Shown here piece after piece: positions 1-7,542 of a stretch of DNA of 9,954 bases. This DNA is from Phycisphaerae bacterium (lineage in GTDB: Bacteria > Planctomycetota > Phycisphaerae > UBA1845): contig JAJDDU010000249.1 of assembly GCA_029260155.1 (NCBI GenBank), positions 1 to 9,954 of the forward strand, in the 5' to 3' direction. A model generated the notes under the pieces. That model was given only the letters and a program-made list of their open reading frames with translations. It ran no database searches and had not been told where the DNA came from. The position numbers were made by a program, and so were the translations under genes. Position 1 is the first letter of the stretch; every line of letters begins with the position of its first letter.

Positions 1-357
1 GGATCGTCCCGCGACTGGGCTGCCAAGGGAACCATGCTCCTCGGAGTCCGCGCGGTCCTAGCTGCCTCCTACGAGCGTATCCACCGCAGCAACCTCGTCG
101 GAATGGGCGTGCTACCCCTACAGTTCAAAGACGGCGCAACCCGCCAATCACTCAAACTCACCGGCTTGGAGTCATTCGACATCGACATCGACGACACGCT
201 CCAGCCCCGCCAAGACGTAAGCGTCGTCGCAACCGCCCCGGACGGAACCAAGACGCCGTTCACCATGACAGCCCGCATCGACACCCCCATCGAGGTCCAC
301 TACTACCGACACGGCGGAATCCTCCACATGGTCCTCCGCAACCTCGCAACAACGTGA
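1..357 (+). CDS. acnA: Aconitate hydratase AcnA, C-terminal part (5' end outside window)
   Basis: The reading frame is open from base 1 and ends at TGA 355-357, giving 118 residues. It opens with GSSRDWAAKG, the conserved swivel-domain motif of AcnA/IRP1-type aconitases. The SSR triplet in it corresponds to the catalytic serine and a substrate-contacting arginine in studied aconitases (family knowledge). Further hallmarks are FERIHRSNL-like ASYERIHRSNLVGMGVLPL at about residues 24-42 and the terminal YYRHGGILHMVLRNL. The enzyme interconverts citrate and isocitrate in the TCA cycle through a cytosolic 4Fe-4S cluster. Its cluster cysteines lie upstream of the window and cannot be checked. The ATG at 34 is internal to the domain and is not a start. 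Hairpins follow within 80 bp of the stop. Family assignment is near certain; whether the full gene is intact is unknown. Confidence 0.96.
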   Translation, partial: GSSRDWAAKGTMLLGVRAVLAASYERIHRSNLVGMGVLPLQFKDGATRQSLKLTGLESFDIDIDDTLQPRQDVSVVATAPDGTKTPFTMTARIDTPIEVHYYRHGGILHMVLRNLATT

Positions 358-377
358 TCATTCCGAGCGAGCACCCA

Positions 378-408
378 CAATCAGAGCCCACGGATTGCAA
401 TCCGTGGG
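378..408. repeat. 12-bp direct repeat copy plus perfect 22-bp palindrome
   Basis: Bases 378-389 read CAATCAGAGCCC, identical to 989-1000. The last three bases of that repeat begin a perfect palindrome at 387-408 (left arm CCCACGGATTG, right arm its exact complement). It lies 30 bp after the acnA stop. There is no T-run after it, so it is not a textbook intrinsic terminator. A REP-like intergenic element or a factor-assisted 3'-end structure fits better. Confidence 0.7.
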
Positions 409-415
409 TGGGTGG

Positions 416-436
416 CCCAGGTCCTTTGGACCTGGG
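416..436. terminator. Perfect 9-bp hairpin downstream of acnA
   Basis: CCCAGGTCC (416-424), loop TTT, GGACCTGGG (428-436) is a perfect 9-bp stem with a 3-nt loop. It lies 8 bp after the 387-408 palindrome, so two strong stems stand in tandem between the convergent acnA and DUF1353 genes. It could help end transcription from both sides, but neither flank has a T-tract. Calling it a terminator is an inference from position. Confidence 0.45.
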
Positions 437-464
437 GTCGCGATTCCCAGAGAGTGCACCGTGC

Positions 465-479
465 TTCGCCGCAGGCGAA
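465..479. repeat. Small 6-bp inverted repeat
   Basis: TTCGCC (465-470), loop GCA, GGCGAA (474-479). It is the third stem in the 120-bp stretch after acnA. It is short enough to be chance in GC-rich DNA and is listed because it extends the run of stems. Confidence 0.35.
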
Positions 480-530
480 CGGCGGAGGCCAGACTGTCAC
501 CCCCGCAATCCGCAAGTCCAACCAAAATAT

Positions 531-950
531 CTACGGAGCACGTTTCGTCTTTCTCGCATTCTTCGGATCAGACGCAGGCTTCCCGAACGCTTTCAATCCC
601 AGATACCAAAACCGCGCCGTCGCCGGGGCCTCGCCGTCTTGGACGCAGATCTTCTGAAACAGCTTGTCGGATTTGTCTTTGTACTTCGTGCGTGAGAGCT
701 TCTTCTTCCTCATCAACTGATAGAGCGCATCATGCACCAAAGACGCCCTCAGATTCGTACGCGAATCAAAAACCGGCCCAGACGGTCCGTCCCACGCATA
801 GCCGTTCTTGACGACCAGATTGCCCTTCTTGTCGAGCGCAATGAACTTCTGATCAATGTCACCCGTTGGCTTGATTGACGTCTTCAAATGGTAGTCGTCA
901 GCCAGTTGATACTTGTAGCCCGATCGGTACTTGATGTGGCCCTTTGTCAT
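531..950 (-). CDS. DUF1353-family small protein
   Basis: 139 residues, ATG at 948-950, stop TAG at 531-533. The start is supported by AAGGAG at 958-963 with a 7-nt spacer. The core KNGYAWDGPSGPVFDSR...LRASLVHDALYQLMR (about residues 48-82) matches the DUF1353 signature, in which a Trp-Asp-Gly patch is followed by a conserved SLVHDALYQ helix. The function of the family is unknown; members are frequent in phages and accessory regions (family knowledge). The N-terminus is polar with no signal peptide or membrane segment, and the last 40 residues are Lys/Arg-rich, so it is probably cytoplasmic. Hand counts give about 45% GC at 661-720 and 43% at 841-900, below the neighbouring genes, which hints at recent acquisition. 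No phage or transposon gene is adjacent. It converges with acnA and is bordered by hairpin elements on both sides. Confidence 0.8.
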   Translation of the reverse strand: MTKGHIKYRSGYKYQLADDYHLKTSIKPTGDIDQKFIALDKKGNLVVKNGYAWDGPSGPVFDSRTNLRASLVHDALYQLMRKKKLSRTKYKDKSDKLFQKICVQDGEAPATARFWYLGLKAFGKPASDPKNARKTKRAP

Positions 951-957
951 TTCATCG

Positions 958-963
958 CTCCTT
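958..963 (-). promoter_or_regulatory. Ribosome binding site of the DUF1353 gene
   Basis: The minus strand reads AAGGAG seven bases before the ATG at 950. It fixes the start of the small gene and is one of the strongest ribosome binding sites in the window. No clear -35/-10 pair is visible between it and the 992-1044 hairpin. Confidence 0.75.
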
Positions 964-988
964 GATTGACTTGCCAGAACGCTGAACC

Positions 989-1044
989 CAATCAGAGCCC
1001 TAAGCGCAAGCGCCGATACCCGGCGCTTGCGCTTAGGGCTCTGA
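989..1044. repeat. REP-like element: near-perfect 24-bp stem with 5-nt loop
   Basis: The left arm 992-1015 (starting TCAGAGCCCTAAGCGC) is exactly complementary to 1021-1044, with loop ATACC (1016-1020). Bases 989-1000 repeat the CAATCAGAGCCC found at 378-389. It lies 33 bp past the stop of the long FG-GAP gene and about 40 bp before the DUF1353 gene, both read leftwards, so it could end the first transcript. It has no T-run on either side. The length and perfection of the stem suggest a dispersed palindromic repeat family. Confidence 0.75.
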
Positions 1045-1077
1045 ACAATTCAACCGCCGGGGGCAGGCGCCGACGCG

Positions 1078-4000
1078 CTACCGGTTGATGTTGTTCCCGT
1101 AAATGATGTACACGTCTCCCTGATCTGGCTGACGCCCCGTCTCCGGGAAAGTGCCGCCGCCTTGCGGGAACTGCGGGTCGACCAGGTCAGCCCGCGAAAC
1201 GCCGATGGCTACATCCGCAAAGCCGTCGTTGTTGATGGCCCCGAGGAACCCAACGTGGTCGGTCGGAGCTTCGTTAGGACCGCCCGACTCGTAGGGTGAC
1301 AGAAAGACGATACCCGGGATACGCTCGCCGATCTCAGACAGCTCGATCGGAGCTTCCTGCTCTTGCAAATGCGGACCGCCGAAGACCAGATAAGTCACAC
1401 CCAATCGCTCGCGGCCATTGGCGTCGATGCGGCGTTCGCCGGGGGCTGAGATGATGATGTCACCGAAACCGTCCTTGTCGAAGTCGCCGGCGGAACTGAT
1501 ATCGAACCCAGCACGATCGCCCGCGTTGGTTCCGTAGAACACGACACCGGCCAACTCATCCGTGCCGACCTGGCTGATGGTCCGGTCGCCCTGGCGGTTC
1601 ACGCCGCCGAAGATGATCCCGACATAGCCATTGTCGACGGGGCAGCACGCAATGCCTTCACCTCCGACGAGACAATCGAAAACCGCGCGATCAGCGCCGT
1701 CGACCTCGCGGTCATTGTTGAAATCGTAGACCTTGCAATCGTCGTCTAAGAAGACCTCGTCCTCCCGTGTACTGGTGCGGCAGGCGTTGAACAATGCAGA
1801 GTCCAATCCAATGCTCGAAGACAGCGCCGCGCAATCCGGTGGCGGTAGAATGAAATCGGCGGTCGGCGAAGAAAACATGATGTCGTCGATTCGGTCGCCA
1901 TTGACGTCGATCAGCGGCTCTTGTTTCCAGCCGATCTGATCGCCAGGCAACTCACCGCGAACGCGAAGCATCGGCGGCCGCCGGAAAGGATCGTCGGCGA
2001 GCTCCAGGCGGATATCCCCCGTCGGCGTGCGCAGATACACGATGTACATCGCGCCTGAGTCGACGAGATTACCCGTTCGATCGTTGAGTGGTGCTCCGCA
2101 CAGCAGATCCGGCACCGAATCCCGGTTGAAGTCGCCAGCCGACCGCGCACCGCCGAGAAAGTCGTGGATGTCCTCCGCAAAAACGCCAAAAAACAACGCC
2201 GGACCATCCGTTCCACAGCGCCGCACGGGGTTGCGCGGATCGCACCGCCCAGAGTCCTGACACGCGCGGCCCGACTGGTCCTGTGGAAAGGGAATGACGG
2301 AACTCCCGTCCTCCCCAGGCCTGTCACGCCAAGCAGCGTCATCGTAGTCGGCCCCGGGAAACACTGTGATGCTGCCGGTGTAGTCTCGCGCCTGGGAGTG
2401 TGTCGCGTTGACACCGAAGTTTGCTCTATTCGTCTCTAGGTCCAATTCGTTTTGGGGTGCTGAGATAACGATCTCGGGCGTGCCGTTCAGGTCGAGATCA
2501 TCGATAAACGACACGTGCTGTCCCCACAGCCCGTTGAGCGGTGGCTGCTCCTGCAGAAGGTGATCGTGAAAATCGTACCAGCCGGCCTGGAGTCTGGCCC
2601 CCGCGATATGGCCTTCCTCATCGTCTTCGCACTCAGCGTCAATTAAGCTGTCAAGTGCAGTCGCTCTCGCCCGCTGTCCAATGAGCTCGATGGCAACCGT
2701 CGTGCTGTCGAGACGATCAGGATTGACGATACCCGAGTTGTCACGGTTACGGCTGTGCAGTACCGACACAAACCCGCATGCTTCGCTCTTGTTTTCGTTG
2801 CGACCTCTATCACCGTCAACATCCCCCAAATCGGAGTAGTTGTTAGGCAGCAGGTCCGGGTAACATCCAAGTGGACCACCCACGACTTCGCGGTTGTAGT
2901 TGAGGGCGAGACTCGGTCGCCGGCGCGTGTCCTCGAACTCGCTCGACCCAAGACGTGCATTGTCGTCGGCGTCTTCTTCCTCCACGTCGTTGGGAACAAT
3001 GATAAACCGCAGCTCGTTGTCCAAAACGTCACCGATCAGCAACCGCTGCATCAACTCGTCGACGTTCACGGTTATTACATCGCCGACATCTCCAGCGTCG
3101 ATATTCCCAAGCCCTTCGTCATCCGTGATGTCGTAGTCAACTCCGGGTAGAGGCCCCCCGCCCCCGATGAGGCCAAAGTTGTTGAACGTGACCGTGCCCG
3201 CACTGAAGTCGGTGAAGAGCTCGTGGATGGTGGCACCGCCGCCGGAGTTCAGCACGGTGAACCTGATCTCGCCCCCGGCGCCCGCGATACGGTCCGACGT
3301 GTCGCCCGCCGGAAAGGTCTCCAAGATGTCCTTGAACTTGATCAGAGTATACGTCGTATCGTTCCCGGCGCGGTTCACCCACTCTAGATCGGCGGCGCGA
3401 AAATTCCGATCCGGGTCCGCACTGGATATGATCGCGTCCTCCACTCCGAAGTACCCCTGCACCGGCTCAGCCGCGTCTTCGATGTCGACTTCCAGGCCAT
3501 CAGTGCCCTGTCTCAGCGTGATGTTGACGCCAACAGTTTCGTCGCCCGCCGGCGGATCATCGTCCGGGTCATCGTCTCGTGACTGGTAAACGCCATCCAC
3601 GTGCGCCATCCCAATGAGAATCTCGGGCCGCCCATCGCCGTCAAGATCGGGTATGGCCGAGACGTCCGTAATGCCATCCGTTCGAGGATTGTCATACGAC
3701 TTCAGATCGAGGCCGCCGTCCGGCTCCTGCACCGAGCACTCCTCATTGAAGCAGCGCGTCGGAGGACCTTCGAGGATGGCGCCAGAAATCGTCCGCGCCG
3801 TGCTATTCACGTTTATCTCGCCACCGAAACGCACATTGTCCAGACCGTAAATCAGATACGCTTCGCCGATGTTGCCGAAGTTCCGCGGGTTGCCGAACTG
3901 GGCCACAAGCACAAAATCATCAATGCCGTCCTGATCGAAGTCCGTGATATTGGTCATGCGCGTCCCAAGACGCGACCCTGGGTTGAATCCCCGGAACAAC

Positions 4001-4971
4001 GCCCCGCTAATCGTCTTGCCGACCTGAGCAAGATCGACCGAACCGGTCGCGGAACGCACCACGTTAATCGTGCCGGCCGCATACGAATGCACTGCGTTGT
4101 TCGACCCGTCGGTAATGGTGGCCCGGATGTGGTAAGGCTGGCCATCCTCACGGATGGGGATGCTCTCCAAATCGATGGTCACCAGGAACGGGATCGGCAG
4201 ATTGTCGCCCTCCGTCACATCAAGCGGATCGGCGATCGGAATAATCTGGCTTGGCTCCGGGCGAACCACGTTGTCGTTCAGCGGATCGTCATCCAAATCG
4301 AGAACGAGGTAGATCGTCGCCGTGCTGTCGGGATCAAACGGACCAGCCGCAGGATTTAGGAGCGGGGCCAACGCGGTCGGCTGCACAGTGATCGTCAACA
4401 CATCATCCTGCGACACCGCCCGGTTGAACACCGGATCAACGACGAAGATCTGCGGCGGACGATTGACCGTTGCCGTCGTGCCCTCCTCAACAATCTGGAT
4501 GATTACCTCGCCCAGCCCGCTCGTGCGGTTGAACGCCACAACCGACTGCAAACGGTTCAGAGTGTCATCGATCGTTCCGCGGAGCGTATAACTACCCAAC
4601 GGAATCAGCGCGGTGGAGGCCGTGAAACGGTCCCCGATCCCGTCATTGTTCTCCTCAATACCATTCACCAGGGCGATGGCGAAGCTCGGATCATCCACGC
4701 TCACCAGGCTGAACGAGATCAACGCATTCGAGTCCCGGTCAGCGTCAAGCCACTCAATACGCAGCCCCTCACCCTGGTTCAGCGAAAAACTCTCGTCCGG
4801 CTGAACGATATTCAACTCCGGAACTTCGCTATCGATCACACCGACGCCTTCGATGAAGACCGGCATCCCAACGCCGCCCTCACAGCCCATGCCGACCAGC
4901 GCGCCCGCACAGATCAACACCAGAACCGCCACCGTGGGCCGGCCAAACTTACCGTCTCGAACGAAACGCAT
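1078..4971 (-). CDS. Large exported FG-GAP (integrin-alpha-like) surface protein with DNRLRE-like and dockerin-like inserts
   Basis: 1,297 residues from ATG 4969-4971, which has GGAGA at 4979-4983 (7-nt spacer) and leads directly into a signal peptide: RFVRDGKFGRP, hydrophobic TVAVLVLICAGALVG, then MGC. Cys30 could be lipidated, but the lipobox (GMGC) is not canonical. An ATG at 4992 with AGAGG and a GTG at 5043 are alternative starts. Residues ~35-300 look like Ig/cadherin-type repeats. FG-GAP calcium loops follow near 341 (DFDQDGIDD), 440 (DLDGDGRPE), 712 (DVDGDRG, degenerate), 822 (DLDLNGTPE), 946 (DFNRDSVPD), 1020 (DVNGDRIDD), 1162 (DFDKDGFGD) and 1243 (NNDGFAD), enough for a beta-propeller. 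A ~200-residue beta-rich insert (about 484-692) resembles DNRLRE domains, and a lone dockerin-like EF-hand lies at about 1077-1101. It is probably a cell-surface or secreted adhesion or structural protein; no catalytic motif is seen. Ligand and partner are unknown. Confidence 0.88.
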   Translation of the reverse strand: MRFVRDGKFGRPTVAVLVLICAGALVGMGCEGGVGMPVFIEGVGVIDSEVPELNIVQPDESFSLNQGEGLRIEWLDADRDSNALISFSLVSVDDPSFAIALVNGIEENNDGIGDRFTASTALIPLGSYTLRGTIDDTLNRLQSVVAFNRTSGLGEVIIQIVEEGTTATVNRPPQIFVVDPVFNRAVSQDDVLTITVQPTALAPLLNPAAGPFDPDSTATIYLVLDLDDDPLNDNVVRPEPSQIIPIADPLDVTEGDNLPIPFLVTIDLESIPIREDGQPYHIRATITDGSNNAVHSYAAGTINVVRSATGSVDLAQVGKTISGALFRGFNPGSRLGTRMTNITDFDQDGIDDFVLVAQFGNPRNFGNIGEAYLIYGLDNVRFGGEINVNSTARTISGAILEGPPTRCFNEECSVQEPDGGLDLKSYDNPRTDGITDVSAIPDLDGDGRPEILIGMAHVDGVYQSRDDDPDDDPPAGDETVGVNITLRQGTDGLEVDIEDAAEPVQGYFGVEDAIISSADPDRNFRAADLEWVNRAGNDTTYTLIKFKDILETFPAGDTSDRIAGAGGEIRFTVLNSGGGATIHELFTDFSAGTVTFNNFGLIGGGGPLPGVDYDITDDEGLGNIDAGDVGDVITVNVDELMQRLLIGDVLDNELRFIIVPNDVEEEDADDNARLGSSEFEDTRRRPSLALNYNREVVGGPLGCYPDLLPNNYSDLGDVDGDRGRNENKSEACGFVSVLHSRNRDNSGIVNPDRLDSTTVAIELIGQRARATALDSLIDAECEDDEEGHIAGARLQAGWYDFHDHLLQEQPPLNGLWGQHVSFIDDLDLNGTPEIVISAPQNELDLETNRANFGVNATHSQARDYTGSITVFPGADYDDAAWRDRPGEDGSSVIPFPQDQSGRACQDSGRCDPRNPVRRCGTDGPALFFGVFAEDIHDFLGGARSAGDFNRDSVPDLLCGAPLNDRTGNLVDSGAMYIVYLRTPTGDIRLELADDPFRRPPMLRVRGELPGDQIGWKQEPLIDVNGDRIDDIMFSSPTADFILPPPDCAALSSSIGLDSALFNACRTSTREDEVFLDDDCKVYDFNNDREVDGADRAVFDCLVGGEGIACCPVDNGYVGIIFGGVNRQGDRTISQVGTDELAGVVFYGTNAGDRAGFDISSAGDFDKDGFGDIIISAPGERRIDANGRERLGVTYLVFGGPHLQEQEAPIELSEIGERIPGIVFLSPYESGGPNEAPTDHVGFLGAINNDGFADVAIGVSRADLVDPQFPQGGGTFPETGRQPDQGDVYIIYGNNINR

Positions 4972-5129
4972 CGATCGGTCTCCGATCATCATGAATGGAC
5001 CTCTATCATCCCGGACATCGCCCAACGCGGCGCGCCGCCGCACCTATCGATCACCCTGAGAACGTCACCGCCCGTGCAGTAACGCCCACGGCAAACATCT
5101 CACACGCCGGCACGCACCCACGCGGCGTA

Positions 5130-5159
5130 ATCCTAGACTCACACCGATTGTCCGGTCAA
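5130..5159 (-). promoter_or_regulatory. Candidate sigma70-type promoter of the FG-GAP gene
   Basis: On the minus strand TTGACC (5154-5159, 5/6 to the -35 consensus) is followed after 18 nt by TAGGAT (5130-5135, 4/6 to the -10 consensus). Transcription would begin near 5123, giving a 5' leader of about 150 nt to the chosen ATG. It is the best hexamer pair in the gap and is correctly oriented for the only gene downstream. Prediction from sequence only. Confidence 0.45.
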
Positions 5160-5401
5160 GGTCTCGTCACGCGACAGTTGATTTCTAAATGAACCGTAAG
5201 CCTCTATGCCGCAACGACATGCGCCGTTCCACCCGACCCAGAAAGCACTGCGGAATTCCAATCGTGCAGCCGTCCCGCCCACCCGCGGTCAAGACCGACC
5301 CACCAAACTTCCGCAGCGACGCGACGTTCGCCCGACGCAAGAATCAGCCGATCCGCCCGACCCCCACGCCCCAGCGAATCCTCCATATCGTAACGATACG
5401 C

Positions 5402-5422
5402 CTTCTCAACAGCGCTGAGAAG
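5402..5422. repeat. 7-bp hairpin downstream of the protease gene
   Basis: CTTCTCA (5402-5408) pairs with TGAGAAG (5416-5422) across a 7-nt loop. It is 137 bp past the protease stop. It has no T-run, so its role is uncertain. Confidence 0.4.
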
Positions 5423-5454
5423 AGCGAACTCCGTCACCGAATACGCTGGGTGCA

Positions 5455-5475
5455 ACTGGCGGCTTGTCCGCCAGT
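5455..5475. repeat. 8-bp hairpin, possible protease 3'-end structure
   Basis: ACTGGCGG (5455-5462), loop CTTGT, CCGCCAGT (5468-5475) is a perfect GC-rich stem 84 bp beyond the protease stop. It resembles short dispersed palindromes common in planctomycete intergenic DNA (recollection, not searched). No T-tract follows on the minus strand. Confidence 0.45.
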
Positions 5476-5558
5476 AATCGGCACATCCAGGCCGTTACAC
5501 TTGGAGTAAACCTGCTCCAGCGGCGCCCAGCGGGGGAGCGATCCGCTCTGACTGTCGG

Positions 5559-7487
5559 TCAGGGTCGTACCGGAATTCGCCGCCCCGCCCAGACCTGAGT
5601 GGCACTGCCAACACCCTGCACCAACTGCCGAAAGGTAAGCAAGTCCACCGGCTCTATGACGCCGTTGCGGTCGATATCCGCATAGTCGATGCCCACACCT
5701 CGCGCCGGCTGCTCCTGCCCAACCGAGATCCGCCGCAACGCCAACAGATCAAACGGCCCGACCTCGCCGCTCTGATCCAGATCTCCCGGAAGGAATCCCA
5801 GGTCCACCCGATCCGGCTCATCGACACCGGCGCCCAAGTCGCCGAGATTCTCGATACGATTGCCCGAAGTGTCCTCGACGTCCGCGACCAGCGTCGTCCA
5901 ACCTTCCGCAGCGATCGGGCCGGTCAAAAACACCGCGATCACCGGATTGCCCGAAGCGTCGATCGATGAAATCGTCGGCGCACCGTCCCCACCACCAACC
6001 ACCGCAAACGCGTCCGCAGTAAGCAACCCACTTGGCCCGGAACCCACGTCGCGCACCGGTTCGCTAAACCGGATCGTGACGCGGTCGATTCCCAGGTCGC
6101 CCGCTTCGCCGCCGATGCGCTCAGCACGCGGATCGATGTACCCGCTGAACGGACGCGTCCCCGCGTCGTCGCCATGAACGATACGCGGAGAAGTGTCATC
6201 GTATGGCACTGATTCGAGCGTGGCCGCTGCGTCGACACGCCCCCAGCCGAATCGAATGTCGAATCCAGGATCGCCAAGGCCGACCGCGTTGGCGTGCAAG
6301 AGGGTCCGAACCTCGGGCGCGGAGAGATCCGGGTTCAGACTGAACATCAAGGCTACCAAGCCGCTGACCTGCGCCGCAGCCATGCTCGTACCGCTGGCAT
6401 AATAATAGTCCGACTCTCCTCTCCAGTAGCTCGACAAGATGCCAACGCCCGGCGCAGCCACGTCGATATGCAACCCCCGGCCCGACGAAGCGTAATAGAC
6501 GTCGTCACGCCCGGTGCCGGCGACCGCGATCGTCTCCGGATAGGCAGCTGGGTAGTACGGGGTCTCCGTCCCGTGGTTACCAGCCGCAGTGACGATCACC
6601 ATGCCCCGTTGCGACGCGTACTGCACTGCTTCGGCCAGCAGCCCGGCACCACCGGCGCCGCCGCCGCTGAAATTCAGAACGTTGGCGCCGTTGTCAGCCG
6701 CGTAGACGATGGCGCTTGCGATCGCCTCCCAGGTTCCATACGGCCCATCAAACACCTGCAATGGCATGATCGTACAGTTGGACATCCCGGCGATGCCGGT
6801 CGCGTTGTTGATACGCGCCGCGATAATCCCCGCGACGTGCGTGCCATGACCGGAACTGGCCGCGGGATCGTTGTCACCATTAACAAAATCCCATCCGTGA
6901 AAATCATCGATGTAGCCATTGCCGTCGTCATCCACCCCGTTGATCGGATCGTTGTTACGCCAGACAGCGCCGTCTTGCAGATCTTCATGATCGAACCGCA
7001 GCCCGCTGTCCGCCACCGCCACGATGATCCGCGTATCACCCGTTGTGAGCTCCCAAGCCTCCGGCGCCCGCATGATCGCTTGCCCATACTGCCAATTCGC
7101 AAAGTAGGGGTCATTCGGCGAGAGCGCCGGGCGCGTGATGTAGTTCGGATGTGCGTAAACGACCCCCGGAAGCCGACTGATTCGCGAAGCAGCCAACGCA
7201 ACGTCGTCGTCCGGAGCGATCCGGACTACCCGTACGCATCGAAGTGGGTGTCGCGTGTCGACACTCTGCGTCTCCGACAGGCAAGGCCCAAGCCCCCGCC
7301 ACTGCCCCGCGTAGGAAACCGCCCGCCGAATGCCCAGAAGATCCGAAAACTCGGGCGTGTGGCGAAACCCCACGATCACCTCGCCAGCCACCCATTCCAC
7401 CGGAGTCGCGCCGCCCCCCCGCACCGGGCAAGCAGCCAACCCCACCACCACCGCCAATACAGATTTCGCCCCGATCCCCTTGAACAT
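5559..7487 (-). CDS. Exported subtilisin-like (S8) serine protease with C-terminal dockerin-like domain
   Basis: 642 residues from ATG 7485-7487, chosen because GGGGAGGAG lies at 7494-7502 with a 6-nt spacer and a signal peptide follows at once (MFKGIGAK, hydrophobic SVLAVVVGLAA). The longer frame to 7622 has no such support. LAAC at residues 17-20 is a canonical lipobox, so it may be a lipoprotein rather than freely secreted. A propeptide-like segment (about 32-118, GEVIVGF...VVYAHPNY) precedes the catalytic domain (about 130-400). The catalytic set is complete: Asp160 (VADSG), His214 (GHGTHVAG), oxyanion Asn304 (AAGNHG) and Ser368 (SGTSMAAA). DDDGNGYIDD between Asp and His is a probable calcium loop. 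A beta-sandwich (about 415-560) leads to a paired dockerin-like domain (about 563-622: DLDQSGEVGPFDLLALRR and DIDRNGVIEPVDLLTFRQ). It probably degrades extracellular proteins; substrate unknown. The dockerin may anchor it or dock it to another surface protein, but no cohesin is visible here. Confidence 0.94.
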   Translation of the reverse strand: MFKGIGAKSVLAVVVGLAACPVRGGGATPVEWVAGEVIVGFRHTPEFSDLLGIRRAVSYAGQWRGLGPCLSETQSVDTRHPLRCVRVVRIAPDDDVALAASRISRLPGVVYAHPNYITRPALSPNDPYFANWQYGQAIMRAPEAWELTTGDTRIIVAVADSGLRFDHEDLQDGAVWRNNDPINGVDDDGNGYIDDFHGWDFVNGDNDPAASSGHGTHVAGIIAARINNATGIAGMSNCTIMPLQVFDGPYGTWEAIASAIVYAADNGANVLNFSGGGAGGAGLLAEAVQYASQRGMVIVTAAGNHGTETPYYPAAYPETIAVAGTGRDDVYYASSGRGLHIDVAAPGVGILSSYWRGESDYYYASGTSMAAAQVSGLVALMFSLNPDLSAPEVRTLLHANAVGLGDPGFDIRFGWGRVDAAATLESVPYDDTSPRIVHGDDAGTRPFSGYIDPRAERIGGEAGDLGIDRVTIRFSEPVRDVGSGPSGLLTADAFAVVGGGDGAPTISSIDASGNPVIAVFLTGPIAAEGWTTLVADVEDTSGNRIENLGDLGAGVDEPDRVDLGFLPGDLDQSGEVGPFDLLALRRISVGQEQPARGVGIDYADIDRNGVIEPVDLLTFRQLVQGVGSATQVWAGRRIPVRP

Positions 7488-7493
7488 TCCCCA

Positions 7494-7502
7494 CTCCTCC
7501 CC
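7494..7502 (-). promoter_or_regulatory. Ribosome binding site fixing the protease start
   Basis: The minus strand reads GGGGAGGAG six bases before ATG 7485-7487. This decides for the 642-residue form over the 45-residue upstream extension, whose extra sequence (Gly/Cys-rich) looks like translated leader. Confidence 0.75.
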
Positions 7503-7542
7503 TACCGCGCACTCGCAACCCGCCGCACCACGCCCACACCCG

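Larger units (their letters stand above)
4972..5558. other. Non-coding gap between the FG-GAP and protease genes
   Basis: 587 bp with no convincing gene. It holds the leader and candidate promoter of the FG-GAP gene on the left, and two hairpins (5402-5422, 5455-5475) past the protease stop on the right. Open frames of 60-106 codons exist on both strands, but they lack ribosome binding sites and family motifs and are Arg/Pro/Ser-rich, as expected from random GC-rich DNA. Confidence 0.6.

Noticed and set aside
354..811. Plus-strand frames of 81-138 codons over the DUF1353 gene
   Set aside because: Low-complexity Arg/Ser/Pro translations, antisense to a gene with clear family motifs and a good ribosome binding site.
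3601..4359. 252-codon plus-strand open frame opposite the FG-GAP gene
   Set aside because: Arg/His-rich shadow of the FG-GAP coding frame with no recognisable domain and no promoter or ribosome binding site.
5204..5497. Minus-strand open frame (CADYWRTSRQLHPAYSV...) in the gap after the protease
   Set aside because: It has only a TTG start, no ribosome binding site and no recognisable family. It overlaps two hairpins and its composition is that of random GC-rich sequence. A decayed gene cannot be excluded but is not supported.
5548..5562. CTGAC/GTCAG stem at the protease stop as a terminator
   Set aside because: Only 5 bp, overlaps the stop codon and has no T-run; too weak to call.
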